Shown here: piece after piece, positions 27,421 through 36,122 of the stretch
Layout: each line of letters begins with the position of its first letter
Numbering within the stretch: position 1 is the stretch's first letter
Assembly (NCBI RefSeq): GCF_000772045.1
Contig: NZ_CP009754.1
Span: 6,138,001 to 6,202,000 of the forward strand
Origin: Streptomyces sp. CCM_MD2014
Lineage (GTDB): Bacteria > Actinomycetota > Actinomycetes > Streptomycetales > Streptomycetaceae
DNA: 64,000 bases
Direction of reading: 5' to 3'
Program-made: the position numbers and the translations under genes
Notes under the pieces: model-generated
Database searches by the model: none
What the model saw: the letters and a program-made list of their open reading frames with translations, nothing else
What the model was told of the DNA's origin: nothing

Positions 27421-28158
27421 ATGGGCTTCTTGGACGGGCTGTGGCGCGGTCGCGAGTCCGAGTTCGACTCGGGCAGCGCGGCGACCAACTCCATACAGCT
27501 GACCAAACGGCACAGCCAGGTCTCCCTGACCAAGCAGGGCGCGGCGACCGGCAACCTCCGCGTCAACCTCTCCTGGCGGATGCGGACCTCCGACATCTCG
27601 GGCGCCCAGCGGGAGAGCCTGCTGCGGCACCCCTTCAAGGCGCTCAAGCCCCCCGAGGTCGTCGGTCACAGCCAGAGCATGGTCAACGTCGACCTCGACC
27701 TCGGCTGCCTCTACGAACTCCAGGACGGAACCCGCGGGGTGGTGCAGCCGCTCGGCGGCTTCCTGGGCGACGTCAATGCCCCGCCCTACGTCAAACTCAG
27801 CGGCGACGACCGTTTCGGCTCCGCCTCCGGCGAGACGATCTACATCAACCTCGACCACAGGGACGCCATCAAGCGCCTGCTGCTCTTCGCCTACATCTAC
27901 GACCAGACCCCGGCCTTCGACCGGACCCACGCCGTCGTCACGCTCTACCCGAGCAACGGGCCCCGCATCGAAATCGGCCTCGACGAACGCCACCCGCAGG
28001 CCCGGTCCTGCGCCGTGGTGATGATCGAGAACATCAAGGACGAGATCCTCGTCCGCCGTGAGGTGAAGTTCGTCTACGGCTTCCAGGGCGAACTGGACCG
28101 GCTCTACGGGTGGGGACTGCAATGGGGCCGGGGGCACAAGAGCAAGGCGGAGCACTGA
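27421..28158 (+). CDS. TerA-like tellurium resistance protein
   Basis: 245 residues of the TerD/TerA superfamily in its TerA-like form. An N-terminal QVSLTKQGAATGNLRVNLSW strand replaces the standard TerD start, then VNVDLDLGCLYELQDGTRG holds the acidic repeat, followed by GDDRFGSASGETIYINLDH and a VVMIENIKDEILVRREVKFV end. It is soluble and lacks a signal peptide. It lies 151 bases after the DUF475 gene on the same strand and belongs functionally to the Ter group. Confidence 0.8.
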   Translation: MGFLDGLWRGRESEFDSGSAATNSIQLTKRHSQVSLTKQGAATGNLRVNLSWRMRTSDISGAQRESLLRHPFKALKPPEVVGHSQSMVNVDLDLGCLYELQDGTRGVVQPLGGFLGDVNAPPYVKLSGDDRFGSASGETIYINLDHRDAIKRLLLFAYIYDQTPAFDRTHAVVTLYPSNGPRIEIGLDERHPQARSCAVVMIENIKDEILVRREVKFVYGFQGELDRLYGWGLQWGRGHKSKAEH

Positions 28159-28211
28159 GCCCGCGACCGGACCGCTGACGCCTCCCGGCCCGTGCCTCCC
28201 GGCCGGAACGT

Positions 28212-29198
28212 CTACCGGCCGATGAACTGCGGTCCCTGCGGGGGCAGCCGGAAGTCCGGGTCGGGCGCCCCGGTGACCGGCTGCGGATAGCCGTATCCGG
28301 ACTGCGCTCCGGTGACTCCGGCCGTGGCGGGCGCCTGCGGATACCCGTACCCCGGGCGGCCGGCCGCCGCCGGGGGATATCCGTAGGAGGGCTGGGCCGC
28401 CGCGGGCTGCTGCGGATAGCCGTACGCCGGCTGTGCCGGTACAGCGGTGGGCTGCTCCGGCGGCAGGGGGCGAGAGGCTCCCGGGAGGGGCTGTACGGCC
28501 GTCGGCTGCTCCGGACCGACCACCGGCGGAGCGGACGCGGAGTGGGCGGGGGCGGGCTGGGGCGGCGTGGGCTGCTCGGGCGCGGACCGGGACGGGGCGG
28601 GGGCCGGCTGAACCGCTTCGGGCCGGGGGGCCGAGACGGGGTCGTCCGCCCCCTCCGACTCGTCCACCGAGATGCCGAAGTCGGTCGCCAGGCCCTTGAG
28701 CCCGTTGGAGTACCCCTCGCCCAGCGCCCGGAACTTCCAGACGTCCCCGCGCCGGTACAGCTCACCGCAGATCAGCGCCGTCTCCTGGCCCGTCTCCGGC
28801 TTGACGTCGAAGTGGGCCAGCGGCTCCGCGTCGGCGGCCGCCGCGTCGTACAGCAGGATGCGCAGCGAGGTGACCCGGTCGAAGGCCACGCCGTCCGCGG
28901 AGGCGACCAGCAGAATCCGGCCCACGGAGGGCTCGACACCGGAGAGGTCTGTCTGGATCGTGTCGGTCAGACCCTCGGCGACCCGCTTCTTGCCCAGCCG
29001 CCAGACCTGGCCGGAGGGATGCCGGGGCTGGTTGTAGAAGACGAAGTCCTCATCGGAACGCACACGGTCGTCCGGCCCCAGCAGCAGCGCGGAGGCGTCG
29101 ACGTCGGGAACCCCCTGCCCGGGGGTCCAGCGCAGCACGGCGCGTACCGTGGTGGCTTGCAGCGGGACGTTCGACCCCTTCAGCATCGCGTGCGTCAT
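28212..29198 (-). CDS. TerD-domain protein with proline/glutamine-rich YGYP repeat tail
   Basis: 328 residues. Residues 1-178 are a TerD domain (VDASALLLGPDDRVRSDEDF, VFYNQPRHPSGQV, and VWKFRALGEGYSNGLKGLATDFG). The remaining 150 residues are a disordered Pro/Ala/Gln-rich tail with repeated EQPTA and YGYPQ/YGYPP units, of the kind that can bind partners or phase-separate. In the TerD part, one acidic Ca2+ loop is reduced relative to the two upstream TerD copies. It is divergent from the CitE-like gene, whose product heads the metabolic arm of this locus. Confidence 0.85.
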   Translation of the reverse strand: MTHAMLKGSNVPLQATTVRAVLRWTPGQGVPDVDASALLLGPDDRVRSDEDFVFYNQPRHPSGQVWRLGKKRVAEGLTDTIQTDLSGVEPSVGRILLVASADGVAFDRVTSLRILLYDAAAADAEPLAHFDVKPETGQETALICGELYRRGDVWKFRALGEGYSNGLKGLATDFGISVDESEGADDPVSAPRPEAVQPAPAPSRSAPEQPTPPQPAPAHSASAPPVVGPEQPTAVQPLPGASRPLPPEQPTAVPAQPAYGYPQQPAAAQPSYGYPPAAAGRPGYGYPQAPATAGVTGAQSGYGYPQPVTGAPDPDFRLPPQGPQFIGR

Positions 29199-29406
29199 GC
29201 CGTCATCCTGCCCTCTCGGTCCTGGTCACGACAACGCGGGGGCGGGTACTCGGCCCGTGTCCACGCGCCCCGGGTCGCCGTCGCCGACATGGCCGGGTTA
29301 CCTGGAATTCATGCCCGGTGGGAACCTCCGACACGGATACGTACGTACTATTACCGGCCACCTTTCGTCGATTCACAGGTTGCCCAGACACCACGGGGGA
29401 GTTTAA
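29199..29406. promoter_or_regulatory. Divergent promoter region of the Ter metabolic module
   Basis: 208 bases between the TerD-tail gene and the CitE-like gene. TACGTACGTA, a palindrome, overlaps TACTAT (29346-29351), a plausible -10 box for the rightward operon. A GGAAC element lies 21-25 bases upstream, reminiscent of ECF -35 sequences, but the spacing fits no consensus exactly. GGGGGAG precedes the ATG at 29407. Confidence 0.4.
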
Positions 29407-30573
29407 ATGCGTCATTTCGGACAGATAGCCCCTGATGTGCGGAAGCGTCTCTTTCATCAGGAGCCCTGCTCCTTCACCGCGGACTCTCCGGCCCGGGTGC
29501 TCTCCGCCGCGCTGGGCGCCACGCTCTACAGCCCGGCCACCCGGCCGAACCTCGCCGACGACATCCTGAAGCAGGGTGCGCGCGGACTGGTGTCGATGGT
29601 GCTGTGCCTGGAGGACTCGATCGACGACGCCGACGTACCCGTAGGGGAGTCGAACCTCGTCCGTCAGCTCACGGACCTGGCGGAACGGCCGGACACCGAC
29701 GTCCCCCTGCTCTTCATCCGGGTCCGCACCCCCGAGCAGATACCGGACCTCGTGCGGCGCCTGGGCCCCGCCGTGCGGCTGCTGTCCGGATTCGTGCTGC
29801 CGAAGTTCACCGAGGAACGCGGCATGCCCTTCCTGGAAGCACTCTCCGCCGCCGAGGCCGCCAGTGGCCGCAGGCTCTTCGCCATGCCCGTGCTCGAGTC
29901 CCCCGACCTGCTGTACCGGGAGTCCCGGGTGCAGACACTGGAGGGGATCTTCCGCGCGGTCGACAAGTTCCGGGACCGCGTGCTGGCGCTGCGGCTCGGC
30001 GTGACCGATTTCTGCTCCTCCTACGGGCTGCGCAGAGGCCCCGACATGACGGCCTACGACGTCCAGATCGTCGCGTCCGTGATCGCCGACGTGGTCAACA
30101 TGCTCGCCCGCGCCGACGGCACCGGATTCACGGTGACCGGGCCCGTGTGGGAGTACTTCCGGGTCCAGGAGCGCATGTTCAAACCGCAGCTGCGGCAGAG
30201 CCCCTTCCTCGAGGGGCAGGCCGTCGAACTGCGCCAGAAGCTCATCGAGCACTCCATGGACGGCCTGCTGCGCGAGATCTCCCTGGACCGGGCCAACGGC
30301 CTGCTGGGCAAGACCTGCATCCACCCCTCGCACGTACTCCCCGTGCACGCGCTGTCCGTGGTCAGCCACGAGGAGTTCAGTGACGCCCAGGACATCCTGC
30401 GGCCCGAACGATGCGGCGGAGGCGTGATGAGGTCGGCCTACACCAACAAGATGAACGAGGTGAAGCCCCACCGCGCCTGGGCGGAGCGGACCCTGCTGCG
30501 CGCCGAGGTCTTCGGGGTGGCGAACGAGGACATCGGCTTCGTGGAGCTGCTCGCCGCCGGCCTGTCCGACTGA
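29407..30573 (+). CDS. HpcH/HpaI aldolase / citrate lyase (CitE-like) family protein
   Basis: 388 residues with a TIM-barrel CitE-like core: GATLYSPATRP, VLCLEDSIDDAD (acidic metal residues), FIRVRTPEQIP, GFVLPKF, MPVLESPD, LRLGVTDFCSSYGLR, and GKTCIHPSHVLPVH. These enzymes cleave or form C-C bonds in CoA-linked or free 2-oxoacids with Mg2+. Longer than normal CitE (about 290) because of an N-terminal and a C-terminal extension. Starts at ATG 29407 after GGGGGAG. It heads a three-gene run with the phosphoribosyltransferase fusion and the HAD hydrolase, the known Ter-linked biosynthetic set. Confidence 0.87.
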   Translation: MRHFGQIAPDVRKRLFHQEPCSFTADSPARVLSAALGATLYSPATRPNLADDILKQGARGLVSMVLCLEDSIDDADVPVGESNLVRQLTDLAERPDTDVPLLFIRVRTPEQIPDLVRRLGPAVRLLSGFVLPKFTEERGMPFLEALSAAEAASGRRLFAMPVLESPDLLYRESRVQTLEGIFRAVDKFRDRVLALRLGVTDFCSSYGLRRGPDMTAYDVQIVASVIADVVNMLARADGTGFTVTGPVWEYFRVQERMFKPQLRQSPFLEGQAVELRQKLIEHSMDGLLREISLDRANGLLGKTCIHPSHVLPVHALSVVSHEEFSDAQDILRPERCGGGVMRSAYTNKMNEVKPHRAWAERTLLRAEVFGVANEDIGFVELLAAGLSD

Positions 30574-30704
30574 ACGCGAGGCGTCTGAACGCCGGGCGCC
30601 CGAAGGGCGAGTGAGCAGACGCGGTGCGACCGGACGCCGGACGCAAGGAATCCAAGACCGACGCCAGAGCCCATGGCGCGGCGGACAACGGGAGGCACGA
30701 GTAC

Positions 30705-33278
30705 ATGACCGACAGGGCGCACGCCGCGCACGCCGAGGAGGAGACCGGAGTCTGGTCCGGCAGCTGGGTCGCCGAGCGGCTCGGCGTCGAACTCGCCGGC
30801 GACGAGGCGCTGACCGGCCTGCTGGGGCTCGCCCTGCGCCGCAACCCCAAGCGGGCGCACCTGCTCGTCTCCAACGTGCTCGGCAAACACGTGCCGCAGT
30901 CGCCCTCCGTCGTGTACGGCCACGGCGTTGCCCTCGGCCGGCGCGTCCGCGAGCTGCTCGGCGCCGAGGCGGCCGAACGCGCGGTCGTCCTCGGCTACGC
31001 GGAGACCGCCACCGGACTCGGCCACTCCGTCGCCGACGGTCTGGGCCCCGCCCCGTACCTGCACTCCACCCGCCGTGCGGTCGCCGGAGTCGCCCGGGCG
31101 GGCGGCTTCGAGGAGTCCCACTCGCACGCGACCTCCCACCTCCTGCTGCCGCAGGACCCGGCGCTGCTGGCCGGGGACGGGCCGATGGTCCTCGTCGACG
31201 ACGAGTTCTCCACCGGCAACACGGTGCTCAACACGATCCGCGCCCTGCACGAGCGCTATCCGCGCAAGCGGTACGTCGTGGTGGCCCTCGTCGACATGCG
31301 CTCGCCAGCCGACGCGGGTCGGCTGGACGACTTCGCCCGGGAGATCGGTGCCCGCGTCGACCTGGTGACCACCGCTTCCGGAACCGTCCGGCTGCCGCCG
31401 GGAGTACTGGAGAAGGGCCAGGAACTGGTCGCCCGGTACGAGTCGCCGGCCGCCGATCTGGCCGCGGCACCCACGACGGAAGCCACGACGAAAGCCGCGA
31501 CGGAAGCCACGACGGAACCGGCCACGGAGACGGCCGGTGGAAGCACCGGCGCCGCCTCGCCCGGCTCCGTCGAGCGTGTCGATCTGCGCTGGCCCCACGA
31601 CGTGCCCGACGGCGGGCGGCACGGGTTCACCGCCGCGGACCGGGACCGGCTGGAGAGTGCGCTGCCCGGCATGGCGGCACGGATCGCCGAGGCGCTGCCC
31701 GCCCGGGCCCGGCGCGTGCTCGTCCTCGGCTTCGAGGAACTCATGTACGCCCCCCTCCGCCTGGCCCAAGCGCTGGAGCAGGCCGTCGGCGGCGACGTCG
31801 ACGTGCGCTACTCCACCACCACCCGCTCTCCCGTCCTCGCCGTCGACGACCCCGGCTACGCCATACGCACCCGCCTGGTCTTCCCCGCGCACGACGACCC
31901 GGCCGACGGCCCCGGCGAGCGCTACGCCTACAACGTCGCGGGCGCCGGCTTCGACGCCGTGATCGCCGTCGTCGACTCGGCCGCCGACACTCCCGCGCTG
32001 CACGCCCCGGACGGACTCGCCGCCCGGCTCGCCGCCCACGTCCCCCACGTCCTGCTCGCGGTCGTCCCGTCGTACGTCCCGCACACCTCGCACGCCCCGC
32101 AAGCGCCAGAAAGGCCCCCCATGCTGCCCGAGCCGCTGCGCGGCCCCGCATTCTCCTCGTACGCGCCCGACGAGGTCGGCTGGCTGCTCCAGGACCTCTC
32201 CGACGTGACCCTGGAGGCGCCGACCGAGGAGCGAGAGGAGGCGATCCAGAGCGGCGGCGCGCACTACGCCGAGTCGCTGCCCGTGGAGTACCAGCCCAGC
32301 GAGCAGTATCAGGAGCTGTTCCACGCGGCGCTGGAGTCGTCCGCCGCCCGGCTGGCCCGCGCCGTCGGCGCCGTCACCGAGGTCGTGCTCGCGGAGCGGT
32401 CGCCCCGCCCCGTCCTGGTCTCGCTCGCCCGGGCGGGCACACCCGTCGGTGTCCTGATGCGCCGTTGGGCGCAGTTCCGTCATGGTCTCGACCTCCCTCA
32501 CTACGCGGTGTCCATCGTCCGGGGCCGGGGAATCGACGCCAACGCCCTGCGCTGGCTGGCCGGCCACCACGACCCCGCCGACGTCGTCTTCGTCGACGGC
32601 TGGACCGGCAAGGGCGCCATCACCCGCGAACTCGCCACCGCCCTGCGCGACTTCGAGGCCTCGGACGGTGTCACCGGCTTCAGCCCGGAGATCGCCGTAC
32701 TGGCCGACCCCGGCTCCTGCGTACGCACCTACGGCACGCGTGACGACTTCCTCATCCCCTCCGCCTGCCTCAACTCCACCGTCTCCGGCCTGATATCCCG
32801 CACCGTGCTCCGCGCCGACCTGGTCGGCCCGCACGACTTCCACGGCGCGAAGTTCTACCGCGAACTCGCCGGCGCCGACCTGTCGCCGGCCTTCCTCGAC
32901 GCCGTCTCCGCCCGCTTCCCCGACGTCACGGAATCGGTCGACGCCCACGCCAAGGACCTCCTCTCCGCCGATCGCACCCCCACCTGGGAGGGCTGGGCCG
33001 CCGTCGAGCGCATCAGCGAGGAGTACGGCATCCACGACGTGAACCTCGTCAAGCCCGGCGTCGGCGAGACCACGCGTGTCATGCTGCGCCGTGTCCCGTG
33101 GAAGGTGCTGGCCCGCGCCGGGGCCGGCGCCGACCTGGACCACGTCCGCCTGCTGGCCGAGCAGCGGGGCGTACCCGTGGAGGAGGTCGCCGACCTCCCC
33201 TACACCTGCGTCGGGCTGATCCACCCCCAGTACACGCGGGGCGCCACCGGCGCCGACGGCAAGGCGGTGACGCTCTGA
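30705..33278 (+). CDS. Phosphoribosyltransferase fusion (PRTase-TRSP-PRTase-PELOTA-like) of the Ter system
   Basis: 857 residues. Region 1 (about 15-250) is a phosphoribosyltransferase with the PRPP loop VLVDDEFSTGNTVLN. Region 2 (about 330-500) is the TRSP domain, with the name-giving tetrad in YSTTTRSPVLAVDD. Region 3 (about 505-740) is the StiP/PRTase_1 type: GTPVGVLMRRWAQF, SIVRGRGIDANALRWL and a second PRPP-like loop VVFVDGWTGKGAITREL. Region 4 (about 765-845) ends the protein with a PELOTA-like RNA-binding pattern (VNLVKPGVGETTRVMLRR). A low-complexity TTEATTKAATEATTEP linker joins regions 1 and 2. ATG 30705 has GGGAGG at good spacing. Proposed role: making or transferring a phosphoribosyl/nucleoside-like compound; substrate unknown. 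Confidence 0.83.
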   Translation: MTDRAHAAHAEEETGVWSGSWVAERLGVELAGDEALTGLLGLALRRNPKRAHLLVSNVLGKHVPQSPSVVYGHGVALGRRVRELLGAEAAERAVVLGYAETATGLGHSVADGLGPAPYLHSTRRAVAGVARAGGFEESHSHATSHLLLPQDPALLAGDGPMVLVDDEFSTGNTVLNTIRALHERYPRKRYVVVALVDMRSPADAGRLDDFAREIGARVDLVTTASGTVRLPPGVLEKGQELVARYESPAADLAAAPTTEATTKAATEATTEPATETAGGSTGAASPGSVERVDLRWPHDVPDGGRHGFTAADRDRLESALPGMAARIAEALPARARRVLVLGFEELMYAPLRLAQALEQAVGGDVDVRYSTTTRSPVLAVDDPGYAIRTRLVFPAHDDPADGPGERYAYNVAGAGFDAVIAVVDSAADTPALHAPDGLAARLAAHVPHVLLAVVPSYVPHTSHAPQAPERPPMLPEPLRGPAFSSYAPDEVGWLLQDLSDVTLEAPTEEREEAIQSGGAHYAESLPVEYQPSEQYQELFHAALESSAARLARAVGAVTEVVLAERSPRPVLVSLARAGTPVGVLMRRWAQFRHGLDLPHYAVSIVRGRGIDANALRWLAGHHDPADVVFVDGWTGKGAITRELATALRDFEASDGVTGFSPEIAVLADPGSCVRTYGTRDDFLIPSACLNSTVSGLISRTVLRADLVGPHDFHGAKFYRELAGADLSPAFLDAVSARFPDVTESVDAHAKDLLSADRTPTWEGWAAVERISEEYGIHDVNLVKPGVGETTRVMLRRVPWKVLARAGAGADLDHVRLLAEQRGVPVEEVADLPYTCVGLIHPQYTRGATGADGKAVTL

Positions 33279-34090
33279 TGCCGGTGCTCGTCGCCAGCGA
33301 CCTCGATCGCACGCTCATCTACTCCGCCGCCGCACTGGGACTGACCATGCCCGACCTGAGGGCGCCGCGCCTGCTGTGCGTGGAGGTCTACGAGAGCAGA
33401 CCCCTCTCCTACATGACCGAGACGGCCGCTCAACTGCTGACCGACCTCGGCGACACGGCGGTCTTCGTGCCGACCACCACCCGGACCCGCAAGCAGTACC
33501 AGCGGATCAACCTTCCCGGCCCCGCCCCGAAGTACGCGATCTGTGCGAACGGCGGCCACCTGCTGGTGGACGGGGTCTCCGACCCCGGCTGGCACGCACA
33601 AGTGACCGCACGGCTGGCCGACGAATGCGCCTCGCTGGCCGAAGTCCGCGACCACCTCGCGAGCACGGCCGACCCGCTGTGGGTGCGCAAGCACCGGGTT
33701 GCCGAGGACCTCTTCGCCTACCTGGTGGTCGAACGCGATCTGCTGCCCCAGGACTGGGTGAAGGAACTCGCCGTGTGGGCCGAGAACCGCGGCTGGACCG
33801 TGTCCCTCCAAGGCCGCAAGATCTACGCCGTACCCAAGCCGCTCACCAAGAGCGCCGCCGTGCACGAGGTCGCCCGCCGCACCGGTGCCGACCTCACCCT
33901 CGCCGCCGGTGACTCGCTTCTCGACGCCGACCTCCTCCTCGCCGCCGACCGCGGCTGGCGCCCGGGCCACGGCGAACTGGCCGACTCCGGGTGGACGGCT
34001 CCGACGATCAGCGCCTTGCCCGAGCGCGGTGTCCTGGCCGGTGAGCGGATCCTCCGGGAGTTCCTGCGCGCGTCGAGCCGGGCTCGCTGA
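33278..34090 (+). CDS. HAD-superfamily hydrolase of the Ter metabolic module
   Basis: 270 residues. HAD motif I is ASDLDRTLIYS (Asp8 nucleophile, Asp10), a later Lys-containing RKIYAVPKPLTKSAAV and motif IV GDSLLDADLLLAADRGW. Cap type C2-like. Likely dephosphorylates the product of the preceding phosphoribosyltransferase enzyme. The ATG overlaps the previous stop codon by one base (TGATG), so translation is coupled. Its 3' end overlaps the convergent dedA-like gene by 83 bases. Confidence 0.87.
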   Translation: MPVLVASDLDRTLIYSAAALGLTMPDLRAPRLLCVEVYESRPLSYMTETAAQLLTDLGDTAVFVPTTTRTRKQYQRINLPGPAPKYAICANGGHLLVDGVSDPGWHAQVTARLADECASLAEVRDHLASTADPLWVRKHRVAEDLFAYLVVERDLLPQDWVKELAVWAENRGWTVSLQGRKIYAVPKPLTKSAAVHEVARRTGADLTLAAGDSLLDADLLLAADRGWRPGHGELADSGWTAPTISALPERGVLAGERILREFLRASSRAR

Positions 34091-34847
34091 ACCCGCCTTC
34101 CGGGCCCCCGGCTCCCTCGGCACCGTCCCCGGTGCCGGGGCGGCCGTCGTCGTCGGCCGGCGGCCGTATGTCCTGCCGCCCGTCGCCACCGCGGCCCCGC
34201 CTGCGGTGGCCGGCACCCGGCCGCAGCACACGCATGCCGACGAAGACCAGCAGCGCCAGGGCGGCCACGGCGAGGATCACCTTCGAGTAGGTGGAGGCTA
34301 TCCCCGAGACCTCCGACCAGTTGTCCCCCAGCGCGTATCCGGCGAGGACGAACACGGTGTTCCAGATCGCGCTGCCCAGAGTCGTCAGGGCGAGGAAGAC
34401 GGGCAGCCGCATCCGCTCGACACCCGCGGGGACGGAGATCAGGCTGCGGAAGATGGGGATCATCCGGCCGAAGAACACGGCCTTCGTCCCGTGCTTGAGG
34501 AACCAAGCCTCCGTCTTCTCTATGTCGGACACCTTCACCAGCGGCAGCTTCCCCGCTATCGCCACCGTGCGGTCCCGGCCGAGCAGGGCACCGATCCCGT
34601 ACAGGGCGAGCGCGCCGATCACCGAACCCGCCGTCGTCCACAGCAGGACGGCGATCAGGTTCATCCGGCCGGAGCTCGCGGCGAACCCGGCGAGCGGCAG
34701 GATCACCTCGCTCGGCAGCGGAGGAAAGAGATTCTCCAGAGCGATGGCGAGGCCGGCACCCGGCGCGCCGAGGGCGTCCATGAGGTCGTTGATCCACTGC
34801 GGGGCCGCGCCGCTGTCCACGGCCGGCTGCGCTGCGATGGCTGTCAT
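34008..34847 (-). CDS. DedA family membrane protein
   Basis: 279 residues. DedA/VTT core in the first 205 residues: LENLFPPLPSEVILPLAGFAA, then GRDRTV, then FFGRMIPIFRSLISVPAGVERM, with about five membrane segments. DedA proteins act in lipid carrier (undecaprenyl phosphate) recycling or proton-dependent membrane homeostasis. The last 70 residues are a disordered Arg/Gly-rich tail overlapping the HAD gene on the other strand. ATG 34847 follows TAGCGT (minus strand 34855-34860) by seven bases, a leaderless start. Divergent from the histidine kinase. Confidence 0.87.
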   Translation of the reverse strand: MTAIAAQPAVDSGAAPQWINDLMDALGAPGAGLAIALENLFPPLPSEVILPLAGFAASSGRMNLIAVLLWTTAGSVIGALALYGIGALLGRDRTVAIAGKLPLVKVSDIEKTEAWFLKHGTKAVFFGRMIPIFRSLISVPAGVERMRLPVFLALTTLGSAIWNTVFVLAGYALGDNWSEVSGIASTYSKVILAVAALALLVFVGMRVLRPGAGHRRRGRGGDGRQDIRPPADDDGRPGTGDGAEGAGGPEGGFSEPGSTRAGTPGGSAHRPGHRARARR

Positions 34848-34905
34848 GACGTCCACGCTAGAAAATCGCGGCTGAAGGGACCCTGAGGAAGACCGCAGGA
34901 TCGAA

Positions 34906-34942
34906 TGCGGTGTACCGCAGGCGGGAATTGCGGTTTTCCGCA
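34906..34942. promoter_or_regulatory. Two tandem TGCGG/CCGCA inverted repeats between dedA and the sensor kinase
   Basis: TGCGGTGTACCGCA (34906-34919) and TGCGGTTTTCCGCA (34929-34942) share the TGCGG-N4-CCGCA form, with centres 23 bases apart, roughly two helix turns. They sit between the divergent dedA and kinase promoters. A half site (ACCGCA, 34892-34897) lies on the dedA side. They are good candidates for binding by the response regulator encoded at 36113. Confidence 0.6.
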
Positions 34943-34979
34943 GTGTGCGCCACTGCCGCGCCCGACTAGCCTCGCGATC

Positions 34980-36122
34980 ATGCGAGACATGGCGCGACGT
35001 GTAGTGCGGTGCGGGGCGGGCCTCATCTTGGGGACCGCCACGGCCGCCGTCGAGCTGCTCTTCACCTTGCTGGCCGGTGTGGCCCTGCTGCCGGTGGCGG
35101 CCTGGCCGGACGGGCGCCGTGCGGCACTGCGGCCGATCCTCGCGGGCGCGCGGCTCCTGGCGGAGATGGAGCGCGGCCGGCTGCGGATGTGGCTCGACCT
35201 CCGCGTCACGCCCGCGTACGACGACGTGCGGGCGCTGCGGTACGTCGCCTGCCACTGGGCCCTGGGCGTGCTGGGCGGGGTCGTGATGCTGACGGCCGCC
35301 ATCGGTCTGGCGTACGGCACCTTCGGGGTGTACGGCTGGTTTCTGCTGGACGGCATACGCGATCCCGGTTCGCTGGTCCTGGGCAGTCTGGGCGGCTGCT
35401 TCCTCGTGTTCCTCACCGTGCAGGGAATATTCGGTGTCGTGGGACTGGAGGGGCAGCTGGCGCGGCACTTCCTCGGCCCTCGCCATCAGGAGGAGCTGGA
35501 GCGGCGGATCGCCGAGCTGTCCGCCAGCCGCGCCGCGGTGGTGGACGCGGTGAACGACGAACGGCGCCGTATCGAGCGCGACCTGCACGACGGCGTGCAG
35601 CAGCGCCTCGTCGCCCTCGGCATGCTCCTCGGCCGGGCCCGCCGCAGTCCGGACGCCGACCACCGGGACCGGCTCCTGGGCCAGGCCCACGACGAGAGCC
35701 GCCGTGCCCTGGACGAACTGCGCGAGGTGGCGTGGCGGATCTACCCGACCACGCTGGACGAGGCGGGGCTGCGGGCGGCCCTGGAAACGGTCGCCGAGCG
35801 GGCTTCCGTGCCGGTGGGAGTGGCATACGAGCTCACCGAGGAGCCCGAGCAGGCCGTCGCGACCGTCGCGTACTTCGTGGTCTGCGAGGCGGTCACGAAC
35901 GCGGTCAAGCACGCGGCGCCGACCCGCATAAGCGTCGCCGTCAGAGCGGAGGAGAAACGGATGTACGTGACTGTGCGGGACGACGGCTGCGGCGGGGCGA
36001 ACGCCGCGGGCAGCGGCCTGTTCGGCCTCGCCCGGCGCGTCGCCGCCCTCGACGGCAGCCTCAGCGTGGTCAGCCCGCCGGGAGGGCCGACCCTCGTGGC
36101 CGCGGAGCTGCCATGCGTCTGA
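34980..36122 (+). CDS. Two-component sensor histidine kinase (NarL-partner type)
   Basis: 380 residues. An N-terminal half with about four membrane segments and short loops is the sensor part. The HisKA_3 dimerisation region is DERRRIERDLHDGVQQRLVALGM with the phospho-acceptor His, followed by an HATPase_c domain (VCEAVTNAVKHA as N box, VRDDGCGGANAAGSGLFGLARRV as G boxes). TAGCCT (34967-34972) is seven bases before ATG 34980, a leaderless start. Its stop overlaps the response regulator start by ten bases. Confidence 0.9.
   Translation: MRDMARRVVRCGAGLILGTATAAVELLFTLLAGVALLPVAAWPDGRRAALRPILAGARLLAEMERGRLRMWLDLRVTPAYDDVRALRYVACHWALGVLGGVVMLTAAIGLAYGTFGVYGWFLLDGIRDPGSLVLGSLGGCFLVFLTVQGIFGVVGLEGQLARHFLGPRHQEELERRIAELSASRAAVVDAVNDERRRIERDLHDGVQQRLVALGMLLGRARRSPDADHRDRLLGQAHDESRRALDELREVAWRIYPTTLDEAGLRAALETVAERASVPVGVAYELTEEPEQAVATVAYFVVCEAVTNAVKHAAPTRISVAVRAEEKRMYVTVRDDGCGGANAAGSGLFGLARRVAALDGSLSVVSPPGGPTLVAAELPCV

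Noticed and set aside
30438..33224. 928-codon open frame opposite the phosphoribosyltransferase fusion
   Set aside because: No family features; it results from the codon bias of the real gene on the other strand.
34008..35912. Long minus-strand frame extending the DedA protein across the sensor kinase
   Set aside because: Only the part from ATG 34847 fits the DedA family and the leaderless promoter; upstream sequence is antisense to the kinase.
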